NCBI RefSeq assembly: GCF_007750855.1 | Contig: NZ_CP036291.1 | Span: forward strand, 5,864,905-5,928,904 | Direction of reading: 5' to 3' | From: Pirellulimonas nuda | GTDB taxonomy: Bacteria > Planctomycetota > Planctomycetia > Pirellulales > Lacipirellulaceae | DNA: 64,000 bases | Shown here: in pieces, positions 38,703 to 47,107 of the stretch | Layout of the letters: every line of letters starts with the position of its first letter | Position numbering within the stretch: position 1 is the first letter of the stretch | Translations under genes and position numbers: made by a program | Notes under the pieces: model-generated | Seen by the model: the letters and a program-made list of their open reading frames with translations, nothing else | Database searches by the model: none | What the model was told of the DNA's origin: nothing

Positions 38703-39722
38703 ATGACTTCCGCTCGCATCCTTGTAACCGGCGCGGCCGGCTTCATTGGAAAACGTCTGTGCGACCACCTGCGCACTGCCGGCAACCCTGTGCGCGCGGC
38801 AACCCGCACCGAGGCGTCGGCGCAGCGGCTCAGGGACGACGGGTGGGACGCCCGGTGCGTCGAGATGAGAGACCCATCGGCCTTGGCCGCGGCGCTCGAA
38901 GGGGTTGATCAAGTTTACCACTTGGCGTCGGTGGTTTCTGCCCGTTCGTTTGCGGCGGCCCGCCAGGTCAATGTCGAGGGCTCGCGGCTGCTGGCCCTCG
39001 AGGCCGCCAAGCGGGAGTCTCCCCCGCGGTTGCTGTACGTCTCCTCCCTGGCGGCCAGCGGGCCGGTGGAGGGGGGACGCGCGCGGACCGAGGCCGACCC
39101 GGGCCGGCCCGTTTCCTACTACGGCCGCACCAAGCTCGAAGCCGAGCAGGCCCTGCGAGGCCTGGCCGACCGGCTCCCGGTGGTGGCGGTCCGTCCCCCG
39201 GGGGTTTTTGGGCCGGGCGACCTGAACCTGCTGCAGATGTTCCGCTCGGTGCGGGCCGGCCTGAACTTTGTTGCGGTGTCGCAGCGGTACCGCTACTCGT
39301 TTGTCTACGTCGAGGACCTGGCCGAAGGCATGCGTCGGGCGATGGAAGCCGGAGACCGGCTGACGCACGACCACCCTTCCGATGGGCTCTATTTCCTGGC
39401 CGATCCGCAGCCGATGACCTTCGGCCAGCTCGGCGACGCGGTCGCCGCGGCGCTTGGGCGCCGGCCCCCGCGCTGCGTGACCATCCCCGCGGCGGGCTGC
39501 TGGGGGGTCGCCACGGCGCCCGAGCTGTGGGGCCGGCTCACCGGCGCCAAGACCTACCTGAACTACGACAAGATCCGCGAAGCGGTCGCCGGCGAGTGGT
39601 TCTGCGACCCCGCACGCGCCGACCGGGAGCTCGACTGGCGCCCAGAAAAAGGCCTCGCAGACCGGCTGATCGACACGCACAACTGGTATGTCCGTCAGAA
39701 ACTGCTGCCGGCCAACAGATAG
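38703..39722 (+). CDS. NAD-dependent epimerase/dehydratase family protein (extended SDR)
   Basis: A 339-residue extended short-chain dehydrogenase. The dinucleotide site is ILVTGAAGFIGKRL (GxxGxxG), and the catalytic YxxxK is YYGRTKLEAE with the Ser in YVSSLAASG. Later PPGVFGPGDLN fits the family. Members epimerise or reduce sugars, sterols or acyl-derived ketones with NAD(P). It is divergent from the PKS operon with a shared 340-base promoter region, so it may reduce or modify the cluster product; equally it may be an unrelated sugar or sterol enzyme. The ATG at 38703 begins directly with the Rossmann strand. No signal peptide; cytoplasmic. Confidence 0.8.
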   Translation: MTSARILVTGAAGFIGKRLCDHLRTAGNPVRAATRTEASAQRLRDDGWDARCVEMRDPSALAAALEGVDQVYHLASVVSARSFAAARQVNVEGSRLLALEAAKRESPPRLLYVSSLAASGPVEGGRARTEADPGRPVSYYGRTKLEAEQALRGLADRLPVVAVRPPGVFGPGDLNLLQMFRSVRAGLNFVAVSQRYRYSFVYVEDLAEGMRRAMEAGDRLTHDHPSDGLYFLADPQPMTFGQLGDAVAAALGRRPPRCVTIPAAGCWGVATAPELWGRLTGAKTYLNYDKIREAVAGEWFCDPARADRELDWRPEKGLADRLIDTHNWYVRQKLLPANR

Positions 39723-39830
39723 GGCCGCAATGGTTTCGCGGCAGCCACGCCCGCTGAGTACAATGCGTACTGACCCGGCCCCGGCGACGGGCCGGCTCGC
39801 GATCGACTCACCGAGCGGGTTTGCACCGAT

Positions 39831-41168
39831 ATGAAGACTCTCCATCAAGCCGCACGCGGCGCCGTGGCCTCCCTGGCCTGCCTGGGCGCAGCCCTGCTGT
39901 CCGCCGCATGGGCCCAGGCAACCCCCCTCACGCCCGAATCGCAGCTCCGCCCCGCCGGCCTAGAGCGGGCCTGGTTCACCCAGACCAACCTCGACGCGGC
40001 CCGGAACAAGCTGCAAGGGGTGACCCTCTCTGGAGACATGCTGGTCTCGCTCTCCACGGCGGGGTTTGTCGAGGCCTTCGACGCCGAGACGGGCGAGAGG
40101 CTGTGGGCCACCCGCGTCGGCAACCCAGACTACGGCAGCCTCGGCCCCGCGGTGGGCCAGGACGTGATCGCCCTGATCAACGGCTCGACGCTGCACGTGC
40201 TCGACCGCAAAGACGGTCGCCCCATCATCTCCCGCCCGGTCGGGGGCGCGCCGGCCGGCGCGCCGGCCATCGGCAAGGGCTTCGTCTTCGTCCCTCTGCT
40301 GAGCGGCCGGGTCGAGGGCTACCCGATCGAAGACCAGGGCGAGCCCCTGTGGTACTACAGCTCTTCGGGCCGCGTTTATCAACCGATCGTCGCGGGGACC
40401 GACCATATCTACTGGGCCAGCAGCCGCGGCTACATGTTCGCCGCGGGGATCGCCGCTACCGGCGTCGCCTACCGGTTTGAGAGCGTGGCCGACTTTGTCG
40501 CCCCCCCCGCCGCGGGCGACGGCATGGTGTACGCCGCCACCGGGGCGGGCTACATGTACGCGATCGACGAGCAGTCCGGCAAAGAGAAGTGGCGGTACTC
40601 GACCGGCTTCCCGATCCTGCGATCGCCGGTGGCCATCGCAGACGAGGTGTTCATCGTGACCGAAGAGCCGGCCCTGCACCGCGTCGACGCAAGCGGCGAC
40701 GCCAAGTGGGTCACCCCCGGGGTCGCCCAGTTCATCGCCCAGAGCGAGTCGCGTGTGTACGGCCTCGACCGCTTCGGGGGCTACCTGGTGCTCGACGGCG
40801 AGACCGGCGTCGTGCTGTACCGGGCCCCCTCGCGCGGCAGTTTCCACCCGGTGCTCAACACCGAGAGCGACCGGCTGTTTGTCTACTCCGACGACGGGCT
40901 GATCCAAGCCTTCCACGAGCTGGGCGCCGACGAGCCCTACCTGCACGCCCCCAAGCCCGCCACCGCCGAAGTGGCCGACGAGAACGCCGACCCCGCCAAA
41001 CCCGCGGCAGCCGCCCCGGCAGAAACGCCCGTCAAGCCCGCCGAAGCCGGGCCCGCCCCGGCCGAAGCCCCCGCGGCTATCCCCGACCCGTTCGGCGGCG
41101 AAGACCCGTTCGGCGGCGACGCGGGCGACCCGTTCGGGGGAGACGACCCGTTCGGGACGACGCCGTAG
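39831..41168 (+). CDS. secreted PQQ-like beta-propeller repeat protein
   Basis: A 445-residue protein with a signal peptide (residues 1-30: AVASLACLGAALLSAAWAQA). The main part is an outer-membrane-assembly BamB-like or PQQ-repeat propeller with blades such as VEAFDAETGERLWATRVG and MYAIDEQSGKEKWRYSTG. Most of these repeats bind no PQQ and act in protein-protein contacts. The C terminus is low complexity: a Pro/Ala/Glu-rich stretch and four copies of a short DPFGG-like motif (GGEDPFGGDAGDPFGGDDPF). A TACAAT hexamer at 39759-39764 may be a -10 element. The function is unknown; similar proteins are frequent in planctomycete envelopes. Confidence 0.78.
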   Translation: MKTLHQAARGAVASLACLGAALLSAAWAQATPLTPESQLRPAGLERAWFTQTNLDAARNKLQGVTLSGDMLVSLSTAGFVEAFDAETGERLWATRVGNPDYGSLGPAVGQDVIALINGSTLHVLDRKDGRPIISRPVGGAPAGAPAIGKGFVFVPLLSGRVEGYPIEDQGEPLWYYSSSGRVYQPIVAGTDHIYWASSRGYMFAAGIAATGVAYRFESVADFVAPPAAGDGMVYAATGAGYMYAIDEQSGKEKWRYSTGFPILRSPVAIADEVFIVTEEPALHRVDASGDAKWVTPGVAQFIAQSESRVYGLDRFGGYLVLDGETGVVLYRAPSRGSFHPVLNTESDRLFVYSDDGLIQAFHELGADEPYLHAPKPATAEVADENADPAKPAAAAPAETPVKPAEAGPAPAEAPAAIPDPFGGEDPFGGDAGDPFGGDDPFGTTP

Positions 41169-41241
41169 GGGTCGCGGCGAGTAGGCCGGACGAGCGTGCC
41201 GTAGGCAAGCCGGGCGTCTCGCCCGCTACAACCAGAAAGCC

Positions 41242-41613
41242 ATGGCGCGAAAGCCCATCCTCGTCGTGCTGGTGATCGTCGCGGTCTGCGTCGCAGCGTT
41301 GATTGCGTGGCGTGCGTCAAGCCCGGTTTGGCAGATGTCCGCACGCAACTCGCCGAACGGCGTGGTCGTTGAGGTCTACAAGTCCGGCGCCGCGCAGCCA
41401 ACGTATGCCACGGTGCTCACCGGAAAAACCATCGGCGCCGATGTCGATCGGGCGACTCGCCAGAACCTGCCGGCGGCGCTGGCGACGACCGTTTTCTACG
41501 ACGACACGATGCGGCCGGGGCGCTGGACCGTGGCAATCAGCGGCACGACGCTCGACATTATGGAGCATGCGTTGATCATCAACGGCGCCACACAATTGAC
41601 GCCGCTGGAGTAG
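41242..41613 (+). CDS. small membrane-anchored hypothetical protein
   Basis: A 123-residue protein with an N-terminal membrane anchor (ILVVLVIVAVCVAALIAWRA, residues 6-25) and a short soluble part rich in beta-type sequence (VVVEVYKSGAAQPTYATVLT; RWTVAISGTTLDIMEHALII). AGAAAG upstream of the ATG at 41242 is a weak ribosome binding site. No family is recognised. The reading frame is compact, fits local codon use and fills an otherwise empty gap, which supports it being a gene. Confidence 0.5.
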   Translation: MARKPILVVLVIVAVCVAALIAWRASSPVWQMSARNSPNGVVVEVYKSGAAQPTYATVLTGKTIGADVDRATRQNLPAALATTVFYDDTMRPGRWTVAISGTTLDIMEHALIINGATQLTPLE

Positions 41614-41788
41614 ACCCAACCACGCGGCCAGCAGTGAGCCCCTGAGACGAGCCTACCAGCTCGAACACCCTAGAATCGGCGCGGTAGGTCAACGTCATTC
41701 GGAGAGTCGCGTTGGTTGCCGCCACTCACGGCTGGCAAGCCAGCAGAGGCGCCCAGCGTTGCACGCCGAGGCAGCTCCGAACCTGTGC

Positions 41789-42229
41789 CTATCCTGCCGA
41801 GGTGATGTCCACCGACGGCAGTTTCGGGGATACTCGAAACTGCGTCGGCCGATGACGCTGACGCAGTTTCCGAGATTCCGAAACTGCACCCGATGTTTCG
41901 GTCGCTCGTAGTTCTCGAACGTACTCATCATCGCGCAAAAGCCCACCGTCTTCACCGTAATGCTTCTTCAACTCGGCGCCGCAAAAATCACAGAATCGAG
42001 TGCACCAATGTCCCGCGAGTTTGAAGTTCGAGATGCCCTCGGCCTTGATGGCCTCAGAAGCCCGGCGATTTGCACCAATTACGTCTGAGTAGTCTTTGCG
42101 GTGGCAAAGATTGAACCCGCGGAGGAATACGACTTGGCGAAGGTCTGTGTCGTACCCAGCAACGACGTACTCGCCGTAGATATTCCGATCGCGAAAGCGG
42201 TTCTCGGTAACGTGACAACACCAAGACAT
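41789..42229 (-). CDS. hypothetical protein with Cys-rich motif, in a low-GC islet
   Basis: A 146-residue protein, not recognised. A CTRFCDFCGAELKK segment near residue 76 looks like a treble-clef or zinc-ribbon half. The upstream TTAGGGC provides AGGG eleven bases before the ATG at 42229. Base composition is visibly lower in GC than the neighbours. The last 25 residues are encoded by DNA that also carries two hairpins and one arm of an inverted repeat, so the true C terminus may have been extended by a repeat. It could be a recently acquired small gene. Confidence is moderate because no family match supports it. Confidence 0.45.
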   Translation of the reverse strand: MSWCCHVTENRFRDRNIYGEYVVAGYDTDLRQVVFLRGFNLCHRKDYSDVIGANRRASEAIKAEGISNFKLAGHWCTRFCDFCGAELKKHYGEDGGLLRDDEYVRELRATETSGAVSESRKLRQRHRPTQFRVSPKLPSVDITSAG

Positions 42230-42338
42230 GATTGCGCCCTAACGACAAAGCTCAGCGACCTCCGCCGGAAACGCCCGGTCGACTACAAGAGTCGCGGGGA
42301 AATTATACCGCGCAATCCGGAGCGGTGGACATCACCTC
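41799..42338. repeat. 16-bp inverted repeat flanking the low-GC gene
   Basis: GAGGTGATGTCCACCG at 41799-41814 is the exact reverse complement of 42323-42338. A third, diverged copy in the direct orientation, AGTGATGTCCGCCGACG, lies at 42605-42621. Weak similarity extends some 40 bases outward from the exact arms. The arms bracket the 146-aa gene, as mobile cassettes sometimes do. Confidence 0.6.
41818..41887. repeat. two adjacent hairpins with the same GCAGTTTC stem
   Basis: The first (41818-41843) pairs GCAGTTTCG with CGAAACTGC, and the flanking CCGAC/GTCGG extends it further. The second (41863-41887) pairs GCAGTTTC with GAAACTGC. Both share the stem sequence but differ in the loop. They lie at the 3' end of the 146-aa minus-strand gene and could act as its transcript end or be repeat units. 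Confidence 0.6.
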
Positions 42339-42644
42339 AGCGAGATACGGACCGCTTCTACGAAGCGTCGGCGTGAAACACCGAAGCACTTTCGGAGGAT
42401 GCCAACAGCGCAGCGGTGCAGCTCTCCTCCATCGGGTTGCCGACTGGCCGACGGACCGAGGGAGCATCGGCCAGCACGACTAAGGTCGATGCCGAACTGC
42501 GGGCGGTGTCAGCCGGGTCGGGACACCGTTGCGAGTTGGCGCCGGGCAGCACGCGCGTCGACTGGTCCATCTCCGGCAGCTTGGACGGAGCCGATTCTGA
42601 GCCAAGTGATGTCCGCCGACGCAAGTTACGGAGCGTTCGCTTAG
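42230..42644. other. repeat-rich intergenic region without recognised gene
   Basis: No supported gene. It holds the right arm of the 16-bp inverted repeat, a diverged third copy of that repeat (42605), and CGCAGCGGTGCAGCTC followed by TCTCC (42409-42430), which recurs with one change at 48743-48764 on the other side of the surface-protein gene and the insertion sequence. Confidence 0.5.
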
Positions 42645-45600
42645 TCACACAGAGGGTGTCCGCCCGCGCCTCAACAGGGGCGTCAGCGATAGGGCCACGC
42701 CGAAAAGGGCCAGCATCACGCCGGCGGGCTCCGGGACGCTGGCGGACGCCGTCGCGGCCCCGCCTGCTAGGTGGTCGCGCCACACCGAGAAGTCGGCCGC
42801 GTCGACGATGCCGTCGAGGTTCCCGTCGGCGCCGTCTCCTGGCGAGGCGACCGGGGCGCCGAAGCTAGACCTCCAGATTAGGTAGTCGGCTGCGTCCACC
42901 ACGCCGTTGCGATCGTAGTCGCCCGGGACGAAGGCCAACGCGATCGTAAGCGTGGCCGTGGGGGCGACGTAGTCCTGCGAGTACGTGTCTGTCCCAAGAG
43001 CTAGTGTGAACGGTAAACCGTCCGCCAGCAGGCCGCTCAAGACCCCGCCGCGGCTGGCGATCGTCAGGGGCTCTGCGCCGGACATCGTCTGAGACAGGTC
43101 CACCCCATCTAGCACAAACGACCGGCCCACGAGGTTCAGCGTGCCGCCGTCGACGACCCGCACGTTGGCGCCCAACGTTCCGCCGGACATCTCCACCACG
43201 CCGTCGCGGAATACGTATAAGTTCTCGCCGATGCTGCCGCCAGAGATGTTGATCTGACCGCCGGAGTGGGCGTGGAGGTCGTCTCCCACGGCGCCTCCAG
43301 AGATGTTCGCCACGGCGCCATCGAAAACGTCGAAGGAGCTTCCCACGCTGCCTCCGGAGATGTTCACCGTGGCGCCACGGAAGGCGTCAAAGCCCTCGCC
43401 GACCGCGCCGCCGGTGATGGTCACTTGCGCGTCGATTGCTTCGAGGTTGTCGCCGACGGCGCCCCCCGCCTGGACGGCGAGTTGGCTGAGCCGGCCCGCG
43501 TTGAAGTTCTGACCCAGGACCTCGCCTCCCGTCACGGTACGGCTCTCGCCGGCGATCAGCCCGTTCCTCGGCTTGTTAAGCGTGGACGTCGTTGGGCCAA
43601 AGTGGCTCCGCGACAGAGTGAGCGAATTGGGCCGAATCGTGTCGCCGTCGATCGGCGCTAGGACGAACGGCGTGCCGTCTTCGAGCGTGCCGCTGAGCAC
43701 TTCATTCTGAGAGAGGTTCTGTGCGATGGTCGCTCCGACGGTCGCAAGAGCAGCGATGGGTTCGCCGTTCAAGCGGAAATCGGATCCATGGATCGCCAGC
43801 GAAGCAGAGAACGAGCTGGTGGTGACCCCGTCGCCCGTCGAGCCGCCGGATACCACCACGGCGCCGTCGTTGTCTAGGCTGAGGCTACCAAGGATATTGC
43901 CGCCGTTGACGTGGACGACCGAGTCTCCGCGGGCGGAGAGGGCCGCGACCGAGCCGGCGTTGATCTCCACTAGTCCCTCGCTCTGGACGCTTATCAAACG
44001 GTCGATCGTTCCCCCGTCGACCTGCAGTTCTCCAGATACAGACACCGACGTTCGAAGCGTTGGGTCGCCCCCAATGACGCCGCCTTTCACCACGTAGCGA
44101 CCGCCGGAGCTCACAGTTAAGCCTTGCACGATACCCCCGGTGCTTTGTCCCGAGGCGTCGCCAGCGATGCGGAGCTCGAAATCGATCTCGCCCCCCGATA
44201 CGGAAACAAACCCGCCGGCAAGCATCTGAAGGTCGCGCGTATGACCACCAGCCACAGTGACCAACCCTGCGGAACTGAACCCTGCGCCGATCTCGCCCTC
44301 CGAGATCAAGATGCTGCTCCCGGCGAAACCCTGCAGGCCGACGCCCACCACGCCCCCCCCCACTGAGACGGAGGAGCCCGGCAGCGCGTCGAAGTCGTGC
44401 CCCACCGCCCCCCCCGCGACGATCACCGCCCCGGCCGCCTCGAGGTTGTCGCCGACGGCGCCCCGGGGCTCGACCCACACGAGGCTGTTGTAGCCTGCGT
44501 TGAAGTCGTTCACGGGCGCTGCGCCGGAGGCGTCGAACCGCACGAGTTGGCCCGTGCGGACGCCAAGCGGCAACGCCCCGGACGACGCGGTAAAGACCGT
44601 TTGGGTGACCGGCGCCACCTCCGCGGCGTGGAGCGAGAACCCGCCGGCCGCGAGCACGTCGCCGTCTTCCTTCGAGAATGCGAACGGCGTGCCATCGGCC
44701 AGCGTGCCGGAGAGCACGTCCGTGGGGCCGAGCGAGGGGACCACCACGTCTCCGACGGTCGTTAGCCCCGCTAGTGGCGCCCCGTTGATGCGGAAGTCGC
44801 CCCCGTGCAGCATTACGGTCCCGCCGCTGTCGATCATGAAGAACTGGCCAAATCCGCCACCGGTAACCTTCGCCTCTGCCCCCGTGTGTACGCGGAGGGT
44901 GCGACCGAGCTTGCCGCCAGAAATTTCGATCGAGGCGTCCGTGGCGATATCAACGCCGACGCTGAAGCTGCCGCCGGAGACCGACACTTGGCTGCCCGGC
45001 AGCACCCGCAACGCGTTGCCGTAGACCTCGCCGAACGATCCGCCAGAAATCTGTACGTCGCTGCCGGCTAGCGCAGTAAATGCTACGCCAAACCGGCCTC
45101 CTTCGACGCGCACCGAGCTCCCCGAATGGGCCTGAAATATGCCGCCTACTGCGCCGTCGGTGACAGTAACATGGGACGCGGCAAAGGCGTCGAAATCGGA
45201 CGCGATTGCGCCGCCGGCTACTTCAACCACCGCGCCGACGGCCTCGAAATTCTTACCGATCGATCCACCCGGGAGCACACGCACGGTGCTGCCGGGCCCT
45301 GCGCCAAAGGAGCTAGGCACAACGGCGCCGGCCCCAACTAGCAGCGTCTGGCCACTTCGAACCCCCGCCGGAACGGCGTCGAAGGGGGCGTTGATCGTTG
45401 CGGGACCGGCTGGCAGCGCCGCTGCTCGTCGCAGGATGATGGTTTTGTTGTCCAGCGAATCGCCATCGGTAGGAGAGAACGCGAACGGGGTCCCGTCTGC
45501 GAAGAAACCAGAAAAGAGAGAGCCGAATGGCACTTCGAACGTCGCCTGCTCCGCCACGACCGCAGGGCCCGCGACAGCCACGCCATCTAGGTAGAACTCG

Positions 45601-47084
45601 CTACCCTCCAAGAGGGTGTTGCTGCTGTTGGAAAAGAGTGTCCCGTCGGCGAACAACCCGCCCGAAATCGACACGTTGCTCCCGCTGCCCGCGGTAAAGC
45701 CCTCAAGCAGTCCACCCGAGATGCTCACGGTTGATCCAGAAGCGGCGGCGAAGCGGGTTTGCACCGTCCCCCCAGAGATCGACACATTGGATCCACTCGA
45801 CGCGACGAACTTCTGGCCGACCAGCCCGCCCGAGATATGCACTTGGCTTCCGGCCCGGGCCGCGAAGTCCTCACCGATGGTCCCGCCAGACATCGTAAAG
45901 ACGCTATCGCTCAACGCGCTGGCGTCATCGCGTATCGTGCCCCCAGAAAAGTTCAGCGTACCGTGGGTTGTTAGTCCCTCATTGACCCACCCACCCGAGA
46001 TATTGACGACGCTTCCCGCCTGGCCGTCGAATGTCTTGCCGACAGCGCCCCCCGAGATGTTGACGACGCTCCCGCCCCCGGCGCGAAACCGATCACCGAC
46101 GCTGCCGTCGCGGATGTTCACGGTCGACCCGACGGTGGCGTAGAACTCGACTCCTACCGTCCCCCCCTCGATCGCCACGTTGCTGCCCGTGTGAGCGTAA
46201 GCGAAGTTGCCGAGCGTCCCCCCCGCGCTGGCGATCGGGCTCCCCAACAGGGTCACCTCTGCGCCGTAGAACCGGGCGTTGTTCCCCACGGCGCCGCCGG
46301 GTTCGATGATCAACTCGCTCCCCGCGGTCGCCTGGAAGTTGGCGGGCAGGGCGGCGCCCGAGTCGACCCGCAGGGTCTGCAGGTCGCCGATCGTGGTCGG
46401 CACGGGGTCGAGCGAAGCCACGATCAGCGACCGCGGGTTGGCGGGGGAGGCGATCGCGTGCACGCTCAGCGTCCCGGCGGCGATGTCGCCATTGGTCGAT
46501 CGGATGAACAGCGGCGACCCATCCGCGAACGCGCCGGTCAGGATGTACTGGGTCGGCAGGTCGATCTGCAGGCTGGCCCCGGCGGCCTCGAGCCCCGCGA
46601 TCGGCTGGCCGTTGATCCGCAGATCGGCGGCAGAGATCGACACGGAGCTGCCCGCGGGCGCGCTGATGCCGGCCACCGTCACCCCGCCGGTCATGGTCAT
46701 GCTGACGCCGGGCCGCAGGCGCACGAAGCGGATGAACCCGTCCGACAGGTTGAACGTGCTCCCCTGGTCGAATTGCGGCTGACCGAGAACGCCGCCGAGC
46801 AGGTTGATTTCTTGGTTCTGTACCTTTCCCAGGTGATCGCCGAACCCCGGGATCGACAGGTTCGCTCCTTCGAAGATGTTCACCTGGGTGTCCGATCCCA
46901 GGACCGCCGGGAGCGGGTCGGACGGCAGGTTGATCACCGTCGTAAACTGACCCCACGCGTCGCTCGCTATCAGCGCGGCAGCAGTTAGCACGCCCCAGAG
47001 GGAAAATCGACTCCGACTGGAAGTGGAGAAACAGAAGGCAGGCATGCGTGTGGCTCGCGGCCGAGGCGTGGGGTATGGCGTCAT
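42645..47084 (-). CDS. giant modular surface protein, ISGG repeats, dockerin and PEP-CTERM sorting signal
   Basis: A 1479-residue exported protein. A signal segment (about 28-46: FSLWGVLTAAALIASDAWGQ) is followed by at least five super-modules, each closing with an ADGTPF...DGD element (for example SGTLADGTPFAFSKEDGD), between which run more than fifteen short VNISGG or VSISGG units, typical of parallel beta-helix or autotransporter-like passengers. Near the C terminus two calcium loops (DYDRNGVVDAADYLIWRSSF and DGNLDGIVDAADFSVW) form a dockerin type I domain. The final VPEPAGVMLALFGVAL segment with RRGR is a PEP-CTERM signal for exosortase processing. So it should be a surface or exopolysaccharide-associated protein. 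The ATG at 47084 has no clear ribosome site; an in-frame ATG at 47045 is an alternative start. Confidence 0.8.
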   Translation of the reverse strand: MTPYPTPRPRATRMPAFCFSTSSRSRFSLWGVLTAAALIASDAWGQFTTVINLPSDPLPAVLGSDTQVNIFEGANLSIPGFGDHLGKVQNQEINLLGGVLGQPQFDQGSTFNLSDGFIRFVRLRPGVSMTMTGGVTVAGISAPAGSSVSISAADLRINGQPIAGLEAAGASLQIDLPTQYILTGAFADGSPLFIRSTNGDIAAGTLSVHAIASPANPRSLIVASLDPVPTTIGDLQTLRVDSGAALPANFQATAGSELIIEPGGAVGNNARFYGAEVTLLGSPIASAGGTLGNFAYAHTGSNVAIEGGTVGVEFYATVGSTVNIRDGSVGDRFRAGGGSVVNISGGAVGKTFDGQAGSVVNISGGWVNEGLTTHGTLNFSGGTIRDDASALSDSVFTMSGGTIGEDFAARAGSQVHISGGLVGQKFVASSGSNVSISGGTVQTRFAAASGSTVSISGGLLEGFTAGSGSNVSISGGLFADGTLFSNSSNTLLEGSEFYLDGVAVAGPAVVAEQATFEVPFGSLFSGFFADGTPFAFSPTDGDSLDNKTIILRRAAALPAGPATINAPFDAVPAGVRSGQTLLVGAGAVVPSSFGAGPGSTVRVLPGGSIGKNFEAVGAVVEVAGGAIASDFDAFAASHVTVTDGAVGGIFQAHSGSSVRVEGGRFGVAFTALAGSDVQISGGSFGEVYGNALRVLPGSQVSVSGGSFSVGVDIATDASIEISGGKLGRTLRVHTGAEAKVTGGGFGQFFMIDSGGTVMLHGGDFRINGAPLAGLTTVGDVVVPSLGPTDVLSGTLADGTPFAFSKEDGDVLAAGGFSLHAAEVAPVTQTVFTASSGALPLGVRTGQLVRFDASGAAPVNDFNAGYNSLVWVEPRGAVGDNLEAAGAVIVAGGAVGHDFDALPGSSVSVGGGVVGVGLQGFAGSSILISEGEIGAGFSSAGLVTVAGGHTRDLQMLAGGFVSVSGGEIDFELRIAGDASGQSTGGIVQGLTVSSGGRYVVKGGVIGGDPTLRTSVSVSGELQVDGGTIDRLISVQSEGLVEINAGSVAALSARGDSVVHVNGGNILGSLSLDNDGAVVVSGGSTGDGVTTSSFSASLAIHGSDFRLNGEPIAALATVGATIAQNLSQNEVLSGTLEDGTPFVLAPIDGDTIRPNSLTLSRSHFGPTTSTLNKPRNGLIAGESRTVTGGEVLGQNFNAGRLSQLAVQAGGAVGDNLEAIDAQVTITGGAVGEGFDAFRGATVNISGGSVGSSFDVFDGAVANISGGAVGDDLHAHSGGQINISGGSIGENLYVFRDGVVEMSGGTLGANVRVVDGGTLNLVGRSFVLDGVDLSQTMSGAEPLTIASRGGVLSGLLADGLPFTLALGTDTYSQDYVAPTATLTIALAFVPGDYDRNGVVDAADYLIWRSSFGAPVASPGDGADGNLDGIVDAADFSVWRDHLAGGAATASASVPEPAGVMLALFGVALSLTPLLRRGRTPSV

Positions 47085-47107
47085 TTACGGCGGGACGACC
47101 CACCTAG

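Noticed and set aside
42230-42340. Integron attC site before the 146-aa gene
   Set aside because: TTAGGGC before the ATG resembles a cassette start, but the paired RYYYAAC/GTTRRRY boxes with proper spacing were not found, and no integrase is present.
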